Assembly: GCA_023846275.1 (NCBI GenBank)
Contig: CM043868.1
Coordinates: 4,545,153 to 4,609,152, forward strand
From: Vanilla planifolia
Taxonomy: Eukaryota > Streptophyta > Magnoliopsida > Asparagales > Orchidaceae
Direction of reading: 5' to 3'
Length of the DNA stretch: 64,000 nt
This document shows, in pieces, positions 39,715 to 53,248 of this stretch. The position numbers and the translations under genes are program-made. A model generated the notes under the pieces. It ran no database searches and had not been told where the DNA came from. It saw nothing but the letters and a program-made list of their open reading frames with translations. Position 1 is the stretch's first letter; each line of letters opens with the position of its first letter.

Positions 39715-40971
39715 ATCTTTTGCCGTCACGGCGGCCTCCTTTCCTGTCTGTGACCTTCGACCAGGAAAGGGGTTTGCAACACACCCTCGTCTTCGATGCT
39801 TATTTGGTTCTGTTTTTCTATTTTTTATTTTTTTCCTAAAGGAGGGAGCGGAGCACAATTGCGTTTTTTTGATGTTTTTCGGAACTGAACGCTTTTAAAT
39901 TATATTTTCTCGATTATTATTTATTTCTGTCAGTATCTTTTTATTATCTAATTATTAATGCATTAGAAGGCCTTGCTGCATAACATTCTTTCGAAATAGT
40001 GACAAATTATGCATCTAAAAAATGTATTTTTATAAGTGCTTTAATCATATTCTTAAGAAAATGATTTTTAAATTTTTTGTGAGTTGCACCAAACACTTCT
40101 AAAGCTGTTTTAGAAAATCATCACATTTTTAAATCAACTTAAGGGGATTTATGTGAAGTGAACATGAGGTTAACAAGCTTTCCAAGCAAATTTGCGCACA
40201 CACCGACATTGATCCAATTTTAGAAGTAATATAAATAATGAAAACCCTAACACCTACGTATCTTTTATTTTTTTTTTATTTTTTGCAGTACAAGATAAAT
40301 TCGAATTAAAAAACTAATATTTATCATATATACTCCAACATTTTAGCATATTATCCTAAATACTATTAAGTTATTTTAAGAATGAATTTGAAAAATGTTT
40401 GATTATCACAGATATTTAAATCAAAATATTTTTTATGTATAACTATTATTAAAATTTTATCAATGTTTTTATTATTTATCTTGATGTTATTATAATAATA
40501 TTTTATTTTTATTTTTAAAATAAAGATAATTAATATCTTAAAGCCATTCAAAATTGAGAGATAATAAAATGATATTTTTAAAGATAAAATTATAATTTTT
40601 GATAATATTTATATTTAAAAATATTATAAAATAAAATATTTAATATTTTTTAGAATAATATTATATTGCATCATAATATCATTAAACTAAATAATTTCTT
40701 ACCATTGGTTTGCATATAAAATGAAAGCTTTTGAAAGTTACATTTAAATTTTTCTACAAATGGAGTAACAATTTGAAACTAAATTTTTAATTATCACACT
40801 CATAGTAAATAAAATCGTAAACTAAGTCAATAGCATTCAAAAAAGTGCTCGAATTTGCCTTGAGTTTGAAAGATATTTTTAGACAAGTGTTATAAAAAAT
40901 GTGTCTTGTAATTATTTTCTATGCCATATTTTGAATGCATATTTAGGGCACATGCCGAATTTTCTTGTTGA
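39715..40971. other. SWEET 3' flank and AT-rich spacer
   Basis: The first 200 bases or so, still mixed in composition, probably include the 3' untranslated region; I see no standard AATAAA near it. From about 39900 the DNA is very AT-rich with no gene. The minus open frames opposite the last exon are shadows of the SWEET coding strand. Confidence 0.6.
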
Positions 40972-41067
40972 TGTTGACTTGAATAAGATAACTATCGTTA
41001 AAGAAAATAAAGGAGATGTTACGAAGATATATTTGTTATTTCACTTCCTTAATATTTTTTCATAAAC

Positions 41068-41140
<73 letters not shown>

Positions 41141-41329
41141 TGCTATGTTGGCTTAGGATTTTATAGCAGATTGACGATAACTTTCTTCCTCCTAAACTCT
41201 CTTGTAACCCTCAATTATACTGAATTTCTTTACTCGTGCTCTCTTGTGATTTTTCCTAGTTAGGTTTTTCATGTAAATCTCTGTGTTATTTAAATTTAGT
41301 TTACTACTATTTGATTTTATTTCATAACA
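40972..41329 (+). repeat. Copia 5' LTR
   Basis: Begins TGTTGACTTGAATA and ends near TTTCATAACA. It aligns with 45370-45679. It is longer than its partner because a TA microsatellite has grown inside it (41071-41136 against about 20 bases in the 3' LTR). Confidence 0.85.
41071..41136. repeat. (TA)n microsatellite inside the copia 5' LTR
   Basis: About 33 uninterrupted TA units. Confidence 0.97.
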
Positions 41330-44300
41330 AATTGCTATCAAAGTCACATTTCTTAATTAATTAAATTTTTTTGTGAATGACAACCATGAAATACGACATC
41401 GAGAAGTTAAATCAGAGCACCTGATTTGCTGTATGACAAGTCAAAATGTGTGTAGTTCTGGTACAGTTAGATCTGGATGATGCCTTTCTCAAAATGGAGA
41501 TGTCATCAACCTTAACAATAAAGGAGAAAGAGAGAAAAGATCGAAAAGAAAAAAACCCAAATCTAACTACACTTATCGAATAAGATTCTACATAATTACC
41601 TAAAGTAAGAGACGATTACAGCTCTATAGCTTAGATTGGAGACTCTTTGTATGACAAAGAGTTTACCAAATAAACCCTTTTGAAGCAACATTTATAAACG
41701 TATCATCTCACTGAAAGAAAAGAATTCAAGTCTCATTTGGATGAGATCAAAAGAATTATTATAGATCTGAAGATGCTTGAAGTTAAGTATACTGATGAAG
41801 ACCTCGCTTTATTTTTATTATATTTTTTTTCATGCTCTTACATTAATTTGAGGGCCTCAATATTGATGGTTGAGATTCAATTTCTCTTGAGGACATTTCA
41901 TAGGTGTTATTATCAAAAACAATACTTGACAAAGATCCATCAATTTTTGAACTATAAAGAGAATGTTTGATTATTAGAGGAGGATCAAAGTAGAGAGATT
42001 TTTTTATATAAAATAGAAAGAAAGATCAAAGTCTAAATATAGAAATTTGATTTGTTACTACTGTAAGAAAAAGGGTCATATAAAAGCAAATTATTTTTAA
42101 TTGAAGAGAAAAAAATTTGAGAAAGATGATCACAAATCTGAGAAATTAAGAGAAGACAACATAGTTAGTGAAGAATAATGTATTGAAGGCATCATGCTTG
42201 TATCAGATTTAGAAAAGTTCTCAAGATCAAAATAGATTCTAGATTTAACTTGTTCTTTTCAATGATACCAAACAAGGATTGGTTTGCCACTTGTGAGCCT
42301 CTTACGAATGGAGTTGTGATTATAGGCAATTTTGTATTATGTAGGCTTACTGGCATTAGAACTGTCAAGGTCAAGATATCTAATGGATTTGTTTACACAC
42401 TTAGTGAGGTCTGGCACATTCCAAATCTAAAAAGAAATCTTATTTTTCTTAGAATACTTGACAATAAAGGTTATCGATACATCAAAGAAGGTAGAGCTAT
42501 TAGAGTTGTTCATAGTTCTGTGGTGATAATAAAAAGAAAAAAACTAATAGTAGATTATACACTCTTGAAAAATCTACTATGATAGGAGTAATAGTAGCAT
42601 CAACCATTTTAGATTTTAGCATTATAAGGTTATGACATATGTAGTTGGAACACATGAGTAAGAGAGGTTTGAATAAATTAAGCAAAAGAGATCTCTTATC
42701 TGGAGATATGATAGGAAAATTAGAGTTCTGTGAGAATTGTACTATGGGTAAACATAAAAGAGTAGCTTTTAATCCTATACAACATAAAACCAAAGGGATC
42801 TTAAATTATGTTCACTCAAATTTATAGGATCTATCTTAGTAGCCATCAAAGGTGTTACCAAATAATAACTGACTTTCATTAATGATTATTCCAAGAAGGT
42901 ATGGGCTTTCTTTTTGAAAAAGACTATTATTTTTTAGAGTTTTGTCTAATAGAAGACACTTATTAAAAAGCAGTTAGGAAAAGTCATAAAGCACCTTCAA
43001 ACTAATAATGGGTTGGAGTTTTATTCTAGTAAATTCAATGAATTCTACAGAAAAGAATGCATAGTTAGGCACAAAACTTGTATAAGAGCTCCTCAATAAA
43101 ATAATGCCTTTGAGAGATGCAATCAAATCATTTTAGAGAGCGTAAGATACATGTTTATTATAGATCTTTGAAAGTTATTCTAAATAGAAGAATATTTTAC
43201 AACTTATCATCTAATCATTATTTCACCTTATACAATCCTAGACATAAAGACACCTAAAGACATTTGGTCAAGTAAACCTTTTGAGTATTTGTAGTTAAAG
43301 GTTTTTTATTGTGTTACTTACTCTCACTATAAAAAAGGAAAATTAGACCACAAGTCCAAGAAATGTATCTTTTTTTATTATGCTCGAGAAGGAGGTACAA
43401 AAGACTAGAGATTTTGGTATCATTAGGAATCTAAATTGATAATTCATAGAAAAATTATGTTTGATGAAGGGTTTATTTTAAATACTTTTAAGTAATATAT
43501 TACTATTCATATTAATGTTGTGAGTAATAGTCTAAATAGTGTAAAAATTAAGATTAATTTTGATTACTTATTAAAAGATATATAGGTTATTAAAGATGAT
43601 AAAGCCCCATAGAAAAGACATCATATAACATTGGAAGGGATCAAGAAAAAATGGTAATAAGACCTCCAGAGAGATATGAAAAGACTGATTTGGTTGTATA
43701 TGCTTTGTTGGCACAAGACACGAGTTTGAGTAGTTGGCCTTGTATTTATTTAAAAGCAACTAGTTGTGAAGAGATTCGTTATTGGCTATACATGAAGAGA
43801 TTAAATCCTTATATAAGAACAAAACTTGGGATTTGATAAAATTTCTAGCTAGTAAGAAGGCCATTAAATGTAAGTAGGTTTTCAAAACAAAATTTGATAT
43901 TCTAGGAGTTGAGGAAGATAGATTCAAGGTAAGGCTTATAGCTAAGGGATATAACCTAATTAAAGGTATTTATTTTATTAATATCTTTACACTTGTGATA
44001 AAGCACACATCCATTAGAATTTTTCTTGGTTTGGTTGTTATGAATGATTTAGAGTTGGAGCACTGAATTTCAAGATTACTTTCTTACACGGAAACCTAAA
44101 AGAAGAGATATATATGGAGTAATCTAAAGGTTTTATTTGTGAAGATAAAGAACACTATATGTATAGATTAAAGAAACATCTGTATGGCTTAATAAAGTCT
44201 CTTAGATAATTGTACAAAAAGTTTAATTCTTTCATATTATCTCATCAGTTTTATATTAGTAATTTTGATAGTTGTATATACTTGAAGAAACTTATAGATC

Positions 44301-45369
44301 GATCTTTCCTATACTTATTACTCTATGTGGATGACATGCTTATCACAAAAAAAAGTAAGACTCATGTGGAGAGCTTAAAAGGATTTTTTAGATAAAAGTT
44401 TGATATAAAAGACTTGGGAGTGGAAGAAAGACACTTGGAATAGAGATCACATGAGATAGGAAGAAATAGAAAGGAAAAGAGGCTTCTTTTATCTCAAAGT
44501 GACTACATTAAAAAAGTACTTCAAAGATTTAAGATGAAAGAAGCTAGACCTATTTCTACACCTTTAACTACTCATTTCAAGTTATCTAAAAATCTATTTC
44601 CACATACTAAGGAGGAGATAGCAACATGTTCCTTACATGAATGTAATTGATAGTTTGATTTATATGATGGTTTACACTCATCCTAATTTGACACAAGTTG
44701 TTAGTGTTGTCAATAGGTATATGACTAATACGTAAGCAACACTAGGAGGCTATTAAGTATATTTTGAGCACATGTGATACTATTGACACTTATCTATATT
44801 TTAGAAGAAATCTTTCAGAACTAAAAGGTTATGTTAACTCAGACTATGGAGGTGATTATGATAGAATAAAGTCCCTCACAAGATATTCCTTTACTTTTGG
44901 AGGTTATACTATTAGTTGGAGATTAGTTTTATAGAGTACAATTATACTATTTACTATAGAGATAGAGTATATGATAATCATTGATGCTGTGAAAGAAGCT
45001 ATATGATTACGAGATATGTTTTGAGAGCTGAGTGAGATTAGTGAAGCAATCACCATATTTTATGACAATTAGAGTGTGTATTCTTGTCCAATGACCAGAT
45101 GTTTCATAATAGATAAAACATATTGATATCAAGTACCACTTTACTCGTGACAAGATTGAGGCTTGAGATGTAGTTATTCAAAAGATCAGCACTTTGGAGA
45201 ACCCTATAGACATGATAATAAAGGTGCTTCCAACAACCAAGTTTAAATTCTTTTTGGACTTGGTTAATATCATGTGATTCATAGAGATACCATTTGGAAG
45301 TCAAACTTTGCATTGCTTCAATTGACTTTACTTGAGGAGAAAAATCAAGTCAATATGGAGATTTATTTA

Positions 45370-45679
45370 TGTTGACTTGAACAGAATAACTATCATTGGA
45401 GAAAATAAAAAGACAGGATGTTATAAGGGTATATTTATAATTTTACTTCCTTATTATTCTTTCTTAAATCCATTTATATATATATATATATATGTTATGT
45501 TAGCTTAACATTTTGTAGTAGTTTGATGATAACTTTTTTCCTCCTAAGGGCCATAGTAGCAAAAAGTATATAGAAAAGACAGTTCTTTTCTCTTGTGATT
45601 TTTTTTATTTAAGTTTTACACATAAATCTCTATGTCATTTAGATTTAGTTTACTATGATTTGATCTAATTTTGTAATAG
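45370..45679 (+). repeat. Copia 3' LTR
   Basis: Begins TGTTGACTTGAACAG after a purine-leaning stretch (TATGGAG) that fits a polypurine tract position. It shares TTCCTCCTAA, CTCTTGTGATTTTT and TTAGTTTACTA blocks with the 5' LTR in the same order. Confidence 0.85.
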
Positions 45680-46299
45680 TTTTGACTATTCCTTCTAATT
45701 AAAACTCAAGCAAATGAAACATGATGATATTTATATGGTTATAAAAAGTAAAATCATCTTTAATTTGGCATGCATATGTGTGTTAAGAAATGCAATTTTG
45801 AAGCATGAGTAGTCATATCAAGTGAACATTATAGAATTTTAAGATATTATTTTATTAAGAAAATTATCAAGTGCATAGCATAACTATTTTATTCTTACAT
45901 GAATTAAGCATTTCCAATTTGACAGAATTATAAAAGGCATTTCTAACATGCTGATGGAAGTGCGTTAGGGATAACGACCTTAGTAATAAGAAAGGTATAG
46001 ATTATGAAATCCTTGAGTTCAATAAAACACCAATGAGTCAAATATCATGGTTAGAGTCATTATCAAATCAATCTTATGTTTGATTAATAAAATCATAAAT
46101 GGTTAGCATTTTATTATAATAGGCTTGTTTAGTATAAATTAGGTTTAGTTGTGAGGAACATGATATGCACATTTGAAGATAGTGAATTAGTGGTCTTTAT
46201 AGTACCATTTCCATCATTAGATATGAATTCCATATCCAAGGGCTATCAAACACTTTCTTTCTTAATATGATGCTTCTTATCAGATCCATTTCCTCCCAT

Positions 46300-46530
46300 C
46301 CAAGTTAACACCTTTATGATGACTAGCCCTACTATCTCATTTTGTAATACTTGGTTACAAATGAAACACAATTTTAAATAATAATTTATATGATCTTTGT
46401 TAACTAGGCCCTTAATCTAAGTTAATAACTTTATGACAACCAATCCAATTACCCTATTTCATTTAGTAGTCAGTTAGTTGCCTTATTTCATAATACTTGA
46501 TTATAGTTAAAACCCAAACCTTTATCTTTT
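46300..46530. repeat. Degenerate 117-bp tandem duplication
   Basis: CCAAGTTAACACCTTTATGA at 46300 and CTAAGTTAATAACTTTATGA at 46417 open two related units; each later contains CATAATACTTG-like or GTAATACTTGG-like text. Confidence 0.6.
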
Positions 46531-46628
46531 TAAATTTTAATAAACAAACATAAGCACATATCATAGTAACATCATTCTTTCTTTCATTTTTCATTTTGTT
46601 CTTTCTCAACAATATTTTTTAACTATTG

Positions 46629-46790
46629 TTTCATTGGGCTCAATAGCCAAATTTAGTCTTAATTATATTTTTTAAATGTTTCTTTCACTTCGTTCATTAG
46701 TCATTTCATCCTTTTCAATAGTATTTTTAATTTTTTATTTCACTTGACTCATTAGCTATTTTTTCTCTTTTAAAAGCACATGTTTCATTA
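46629..46790. repeat. Three degenerate 55-bp tandem units
   Basis: Units start at 46629, 46683 and 46738 with TTTCATTGGGCTCAATAGCC, TTTCACTTCGTTCATTAGTC and TTTCACTTGACTCATTAGCT respectively. Confidence 0.72.
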
Positions 46791-49320
46791 TTATATTTTT
46801 GCATTACATATCACTAGCATGTCACAAAAAAATTTTCACATGATCAACAGGTGGTACTCAATATTTTTTCATGCAAGTAACAAGATATATCTTATGCATT
46901 TCATGTAACTATGCCATTCAAATCCATCATTCATCAAACATCATTCATCTCTCGATTCCACACAGTTTATATATATCATAAAGTATCACATGTGAACATA
47001 TAATATAACATCATTCATACACTTAGATAAATAATATAGCTTTTTTCATGATTTTAGTAGTTTGGTTTTCCTCTTTCTCTTCCTAATTTCTTAAAATTAC
47101 ACAACATATATATATACATTAGACTTCTATTACTTAGTTTAATATAATACATATTTTCATATGTATTCTTTCTATTTTTTGCATTGTCATACTTGCCCCT
47201 TTGGATTGATGCTTTTTTAAGGTTATTGGACTACCAATTTAGCCATCAAATCATCCATTGTGCCTCTAACTTAAGATTAAACCACTAGATATTTAACGAA
47301 CTATCTGATATCTCTTTGGATCATCCGATGAACAACCTAAAGATATTGGACTGTCTAACATTTTGTTCTATAAAAACTCAAGATTACTTTTTCCAAAACT
47401 TTATCAAACTATCTAATGGGTCTATTAAACTATTTATTGGGTATATGATAATGGGTCAAATCATTTAGATGTCTAACAACACTTAGGTTCTTCTAGATAA
47501 CAATCATACTTTCCAATTATGTAGCCTAATTGATTGATGGCTCTTTTTAGAGCCTCAAAATAACTTGCGTGTGCACTTTAAGTCTCACAACTTTACTTGA
47601 ACCTTTCTATAATATTAAATTTATTTTTTTATAATATTAAGCCACATAGAAACTCACATTTCAAGTTTACTCCACACTTTACACATGTCATCAACTTAAA
47701 TCTTTATTTTTTCACATAAGACCAAGTTAGAACCACTTAGAAGATTATCTTCTATCCTTTTTTGGAAGTTTACTTTGATGAAGCCTTACTTAAGCCAATC
47801 TCTTATCCTCTTACTTTTCTCCTCTCCAACTTCTATTTAACCATTTTTCTTTTCTCATTCTTGAATTTTCTCCAGTCTTCACTAATCTCCCTCAACCATC
47901 CATTTCCTCACTCGCCAGTTTACCTTGTATATAATGGCTATAAAACTATACACCCTTTTATATTTCTCATATTTTCATTACCAAATGATTTTAGTAATTT
48001 TTTAAACAACTTTTAATATGATCTTCTCATTGAGATCATCATGTTTATCTTAACATTTAATTTTTTATACCATTTGATGTTTTTAATATTTTCTCTTTTG
48101 AAATAGATTTATGATCAAAGTATTATTTTTTCCAAAAATACTTCAACAATTCATTTTTTGTTCAAATCAAATCTAAATCCCACAAATTTCAATTTTTAGA
48201 TTCCTTAAAATGTAATTTTTCACAAGTTGTATTTACTTTCCCCCTTTGCGAACATTTCATATACATAAATCACTATGATCTTTCTACTAGATTGTTTATT
48301 TATGAGTTAGTTGCATCACATTTTTATAAATAAGAGCTCTTTAGCTTGATTAGGCTCAAAACACTTGAGTTTTCTAGATGTTATAATTTCCTTTCTCAAG
48401 AGAATTTTGTCCTAAACATTGGTAAAGTAGGACACATCATCATTATTTCTTTTTCAAGTTACAATCTGAATTTTGTTTTTATTTTATTTATCCAATGTAC
48501 CATGACCATTAATGTGGCATCCTTAATTATTGTTGCCTAATTTTTTGAAATAATTTTTTTATTTTCTTTTAATAATGAAACCATTATTTTTGAAAATTCC
48601 TTTTTGACATAATTTGTTTCTTTTGAAAGCTATAAATAAAATAAAACTTTTGAAAATAACTAAACTATCATTTTGTTTTGATAATACAAATCAATATTCA
48701 AATTTATTTTATTGGAGGATATGAAAGTAGACCACCTCAAAATATTTAAAGGAAAACAATCATTCACTTAAAATAATGAGTAATACTTACTTTAATAACT
48801 TGCTTTTACAGTAAAATAAAGTAAATGAAACCATAATATTTTTATGCCAAATTTGCTATCATAGTAGTATCTATTATAGCCCATTAGTTCACATCCTAAT
48901 ACATTAGTTTTTGTGTAATAGTAAGGAAATAAAGTACTAAGCATCATCTCTTCTCACTGCTCCCTTAGAGTCTCATGGAGTGCATCTATATTTCCTATAA
49001 TTATTAAACCAACAATAAGATAGATTTATTAATACAAGCTTAATAAGAATTTCTACATAATCCTAATGCTAAGTATTACAGAGCCTACATGTTGGGTAAT
49101 AAGCATCCATGGAACATAATAAAATTACATGCATTATAGATATAAAAAGAAATATATTTACCAAAAATGCAATGTATTAAATATTTCAAAATCTTTATTC
49201 CATATTCCCAATTTGTTTCCACTCTAGCACCTTGAACTATTTCAATTTATAAAAAAATAATCCATGCTCTTATTGAATATTAAGCTTGTCATCACTAGTA
49301 GTTTGATTGAATAAGTCAAT

Positions 49321-49640
49321 TCTCTCACCTATGATGGGTAATTTTTATGGGCTTTACCTGTCCATTTACTATAACATTATGAGTATTCTTGTTCAAGACT
49401 TTTCTCACACCTTTGATCTCACCATTTACAATTCTATCCAATCTAGAACTACACTCTAAGAGTTTACTTGACTAGACCTATTCTCTCACCTTAGAATGGA
49501 TCCTTGTGGTTTCCACCTGAATTATAATTACACTGTATAAGTATACATGATGATGCCAACTCTCTCATGCCATTGTGCATCTTTATAGGTTCTACTAATA
49601 TAGGCTACACTTTATAGTATACTTGATCTTGAGTATTACC
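49321..49640. repeat. Four degenerate 80-bp tandem units
   Basis: TCTCTCACCT-like starts occur at 49321, 49400, 49482 and 49561, an even spacing of about 80 bases. Each unit then has an ACTTTATAGTATA / ACTATAACATTA-like portion. Confidence 0.65.
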
Positions 49641-50759
49641 ATTAGGCCAATTCTTATCCTCTTTAGAATGTTTAATCTAATGCCTTTTATGATCATATGT
49701 CATAGTTGATCTTACTTTATTAATTCAAAACCTTTCCAACTAAAAACTTCTTTTTATTCTCCAAAAATGTAATGATGTTCATGCCAACATGTATTCATAT
49801 GAACTACTAAATGCTTATGAATAAGTTATTTTTATAAGAATCATATGATACTAATTGCATGATGAATACAATGTAAGGTACATAAGCCATTTTTCAAAAG
49901 AATCATGTACTACTATTAACTTGATTTCCAACCAAAAAACTTAATAGTATATAGAAAGCAATCATCCCAATGCATTAAGCATCACATAATGTGCATCTTA
50001 CCCTATGCAAACTTTCTTACTCTAAAATTCTATTAATTGTAACATTACAAGTATCAATCAAATGTACCAAGAGATATATAAAGTACCGACATTTAGTATT
50101 CATTGTACTAGCATGCCTTAAAATTTTTCTTGCTTATGTAATGTCTCAGGCTTTACCAAGTTCAAGCCAATCTTTTTCCCTTGTCTTTTACTTGCATTAT
50201 TTCACTTTCTTTCTCTTTCTCTTTAGCTTCAGAAGAAGCTCTTGATTTCCTCAAAATTCTAATAGTTGTTTCTTTCTCCCAACTTTTGCAAGAAATTCCT
50301 TTAAAATTTCTAAAAACATGTCCTTTAATATTTCACAAGAAATTACCCAAATCTCTTTTTATAAGTTCATGAACCATTTTCATGCACACTTGATGATTGT
50401 TCTCATTGGAATGATTGAAATTTGCTAGGGAAACACATTCTAAGTTTCGTTTCATTTGTTGACATTTTTGTTGCTAGTAGTTAAGCTCTAATTACATTTC
50501 ATGCCACTTGGAGTCACCTTCAATTTATATTTTGGAAAAATGGAGTCAAATAGAAATTAAATTAAAGTTTAACTAAAACCTCATATTACTTTTACTGCTT
50601 TGGATTTTTATCTAGAAAACTTTAATAAATTTGTTTATCAATTTTATAAGCAATATAAACTTTATAGTTTTTTGTTATTTTTATACTTTACTTTTTAAAA
50701 AATAATTTATACATTAAAATAATATTTCTTCTTATTTTGATGTAGGTGTTAGAAAAGTT

Positions 50760-52260
50760 TGTAGTAATCCTTTTGGGTTTTGATTTTCTCCTTTAACTTT
50801 TTAACAAATTAGGAATTTACTTACACAGCCTTGGATGTCACTTTTCATTCTAGAGCACCAAAAGATTTTCTTTATAACTTGATACATCTTGGTTATTTTA
50901 GACTGAATTGAGTACCTAGTCACATGGGACTTGCATAATAAAATCTATTTTGTTTCTTAATGTGTAGGTACCTATGTTCTATTCTTGAAATATAAAATTT
51001 CATTATCTTTATTCAAATTAAATCTGACTCTTGGCATTCTAAGAGTTTGACTTTGTTCTATTATTCTTCATCTTCATCTTGAAAATCTTGAAGTTCTTGT
51101 AACCGATTTGCTGCAATCACCAAGGGTAAAGCTTCTTTTATTTATTATAAATATAACATTCAATCTAAGTTAATCTATATCTATAAATAACTATGCTTCT
51201 TTTGCATTGGTAATCATGAAGTTCAAGCCTACTCTTTTACTTAAGTCAACTATCACTACATGAGATTTGCCAAGATGATATACGATGTCAATATCATAAT
51301 CTTTTATTAATTCTAGCCATCATAGTTTCTCAACTTTAACTCCTAAGTAAATATTATTTGAGACTTTGGTAATCAAAGTACACCTGAGTCTTTATTCTTT
51401 ATAGATAGCATCTCTAAATTCTTAGAGCAAATATCATAATTGCTAGCATTAAATCATATATGTAGTCATAGTTTCCTAGAAGCACAAGCTATGACTCTAC
51501 CATTTTGCATTAAGACAACACCCAACAATTGTAGAGATGCATATGTTAATACCAAAAATTCTTCATCATTCTTAAGTAAGGCAAATATTAGTGTAGATGT
51601 CAACTTCGCCTTTAGAGTTTGAAATCCTTTCTCATAATCATGAGAATACACAAATGAAACTACTTTTTAAGGATATCCAGCCAAGGGAATAGCTAGATAT
51701 TGCACTTGAGGAACTTTATGTTTAATTAAATTTTTCTCTATTGATCACCTGTATTTTAAGAATAAATTAAAATATCATCAATGAAAACTATGACAAAATT
51801 ATCTAGCTATTGTTTAATGATTAAACACATGAAGTTTATGAATGTTCCTAGTGCAATAGTCAACTAGAAAAAAGTGTCAAAATTAGTAGTAATCACATTC
51901 GACCCAAAAGGTAGTCATTAGTATATCCTCTTATTCTACAATTGATGATAATAACTCATAGATTGATCTTCAAAAATATTTTCATTCCATGAAGTTGGGT
52001 AAACAATTCATTTATTCAAGGTAATGAACACTTGTTTTTTATATTAATTCAATTTAGTTACCAATAGTTTATCCATATACATAGAATTTCGTGCTTATTC
52101 TTCAAAAAAGTTATATTCCCCATGAAGAGACAATTTATTGAAACCTTTATTAAGCTTTTCTTATAATTGTATCTTCATCACTCAATGTCTTATCCTACCA
52201 AGTGAAATAACAAATAGCTTGACATAATACTAAATAAATATTAAAATATTGGGTTAGCAT
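50760..52260 (-). mobile_element. Ty3/gypsy pol fossil (Del/Tekay-like)
   Basis: On the minus strand from the right: reverse transcriptase about 52180-51700 with FVIVFIDDIL near 51790, RNase H about 51650-51290 (ASLQLLGVVLMQNGRVIA at 51466-51651, then DYQSLKYLL), a WLELIKDYDIDIVYHLGK-like block near 51270-51330, and the integrase zinc-domain region about 50960-50770 (TKMYQ...FW pattern). It stops near 50760 without an integrase core. Many breaks: an old partial copy. Confidence 0.82.
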
Positions 52261-52722
52261 AAACTATGTAGTATAACCTCAAGGACGAAGCTTCAAAATG
52301 ACAAAAAAAATTGCAAAATGACAATATATAACAACACATAAACAACTAAAAAAATGCCATGCATAAATCTCAAAGTCGTCAAATAACTAAAAAGTTGACA
52401 AAATATTCTCATACAACATGTGCTAGGATATACATAAGTTTTTTTCATAGAACTTACTTAGAATTGTCAAAATAAACATAGTCTCTCTTATAAGGTTTTG
52501 TGTTATATCCACTATGAACCTCTAGTTCTATGAATATCTATATGCTATCCTATAATGTAATTAGGTAATGATATACTTAGCAAGAAAACTACTAACTAAA
52601 AGATGACAAATGGAATGAAAATGCAACTTGTAGTAAGAAAATAATAATGAAAGTAGTAATAAGAATGCATGGCATTTGAAATATAAATGCTAAAATCACT
52701 ACACACGCACATGCACACATAT

Positions 52723-52755
<33 letters not shown>

Positions 52756-53248
52756 GATATATGCATTATTCTCTTGTATGCTTAAAATCATCATGAGATA
52801 CTATTGTAGCACTAATTAATGATATCAAGACATGGTGATGATAAGGTCCAAAGTGTAGGCTAAGGAAATTGATGTTTTAGGCCCCATCATAAACCATGAC
52901 ATGAAAGCCCATATAAGGTAATTTTGAACCAACCAATGAAGTTCATTTTAAATAGACCATGAAAATTATCGTAAAACTTTTATACAAATATATGGATCTT
53001 CTAGAGCTTTTATTTGATTACAAAGTAATGATAGTAGTTTGTTATTTTATAAAAGTATTTACTAGTGCTTTCTTACTTTTGTAATAATTTAAATAGCTCC
53101 AAATCTAAAATGAAAGCATGAAATGTGATGGTTTGATTTTTTATTTTTATACTCGTACTTGGTGGCTTGAGTGTGGGTGGAGTTTGATAGCTTTTTCTTG
53201 TCTTATGTAACTCTTTCGTGAGTGTTAAAAGCTCATTTAATGAGTTCT
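52261..53248. other. AT-rich spacer, no gene
   Basis: Holds one compound microsatellite (52700-52763) and otherwise nothing recognised. Confidence 0.55.
52700..52763. repeat. (AC)n(AT)n compound microsatellite
   Basis: Broken AC units, then about nine AC units passing into about eight AT units. Confidence 0.93.

Larger units (their letters stand above)
40972..45679 (+). mobile_element. Ty1/copia retrotransposon, both LTRs present, broken
   Basis: About 4.7 kb long. It has 5' LTR 40972-41329, a primer-binding-site-like TTGCTATCAAAG at 41332, a gag region with a zinc knuckle near 42055-42096 (CYYCKKKGHIK), a protease region around 42270-42520, an integrase front at 42640-42800 (CENCTMGKHKR), an integrase core near 42830-43160, reverse transcriptase about 43830-44600 with the YVDDM catalytic block at 44324-44338, RNase H about 44750-45220 (GGYTISW, then HIDIKYHFTRDKIEA), and 3' LTR 45370-45679. 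Gag-protease-integrase-RT order is diagnostic of copia. The reading frames carry more than a dozen breaks. LTR divergence, roughly 20-25% by eye, suggests an age near or above ten million years under usual plant rates. Flanks GTTGA and TTTGA are a weak 5-bp duplication. Confidence 0.9.
45680..50759. other. AT-rich DNA with LTR-like subrepeats, no gene
   Basis: No coding region is recognised; open frames at 47762-48016, 48346-48540 and 49991-50245 are low-complexity and hydrophobic from T-rich DNA. Several degenerate tandem arrays (listed separately) look like LTR-internal subrepeats, possibly from the minus gypsy fossil to the right. Confidence 0.45.

Noticed and set aside
39568-39898. Several open frames on both strands overlapping the last SWEET exon.
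   Set aside because: They are shadows of the GC-rich coding exon; the spliced SWEET frame explains the conservation.
47762-48016. 84-codon plus open frame, hydrophobic, resembling a membrane protein.
   Set aside because: Phenylalanine- and leucine-rich text is what T-rich DNA yields by chance; no motif, no exon context and no composition shift.
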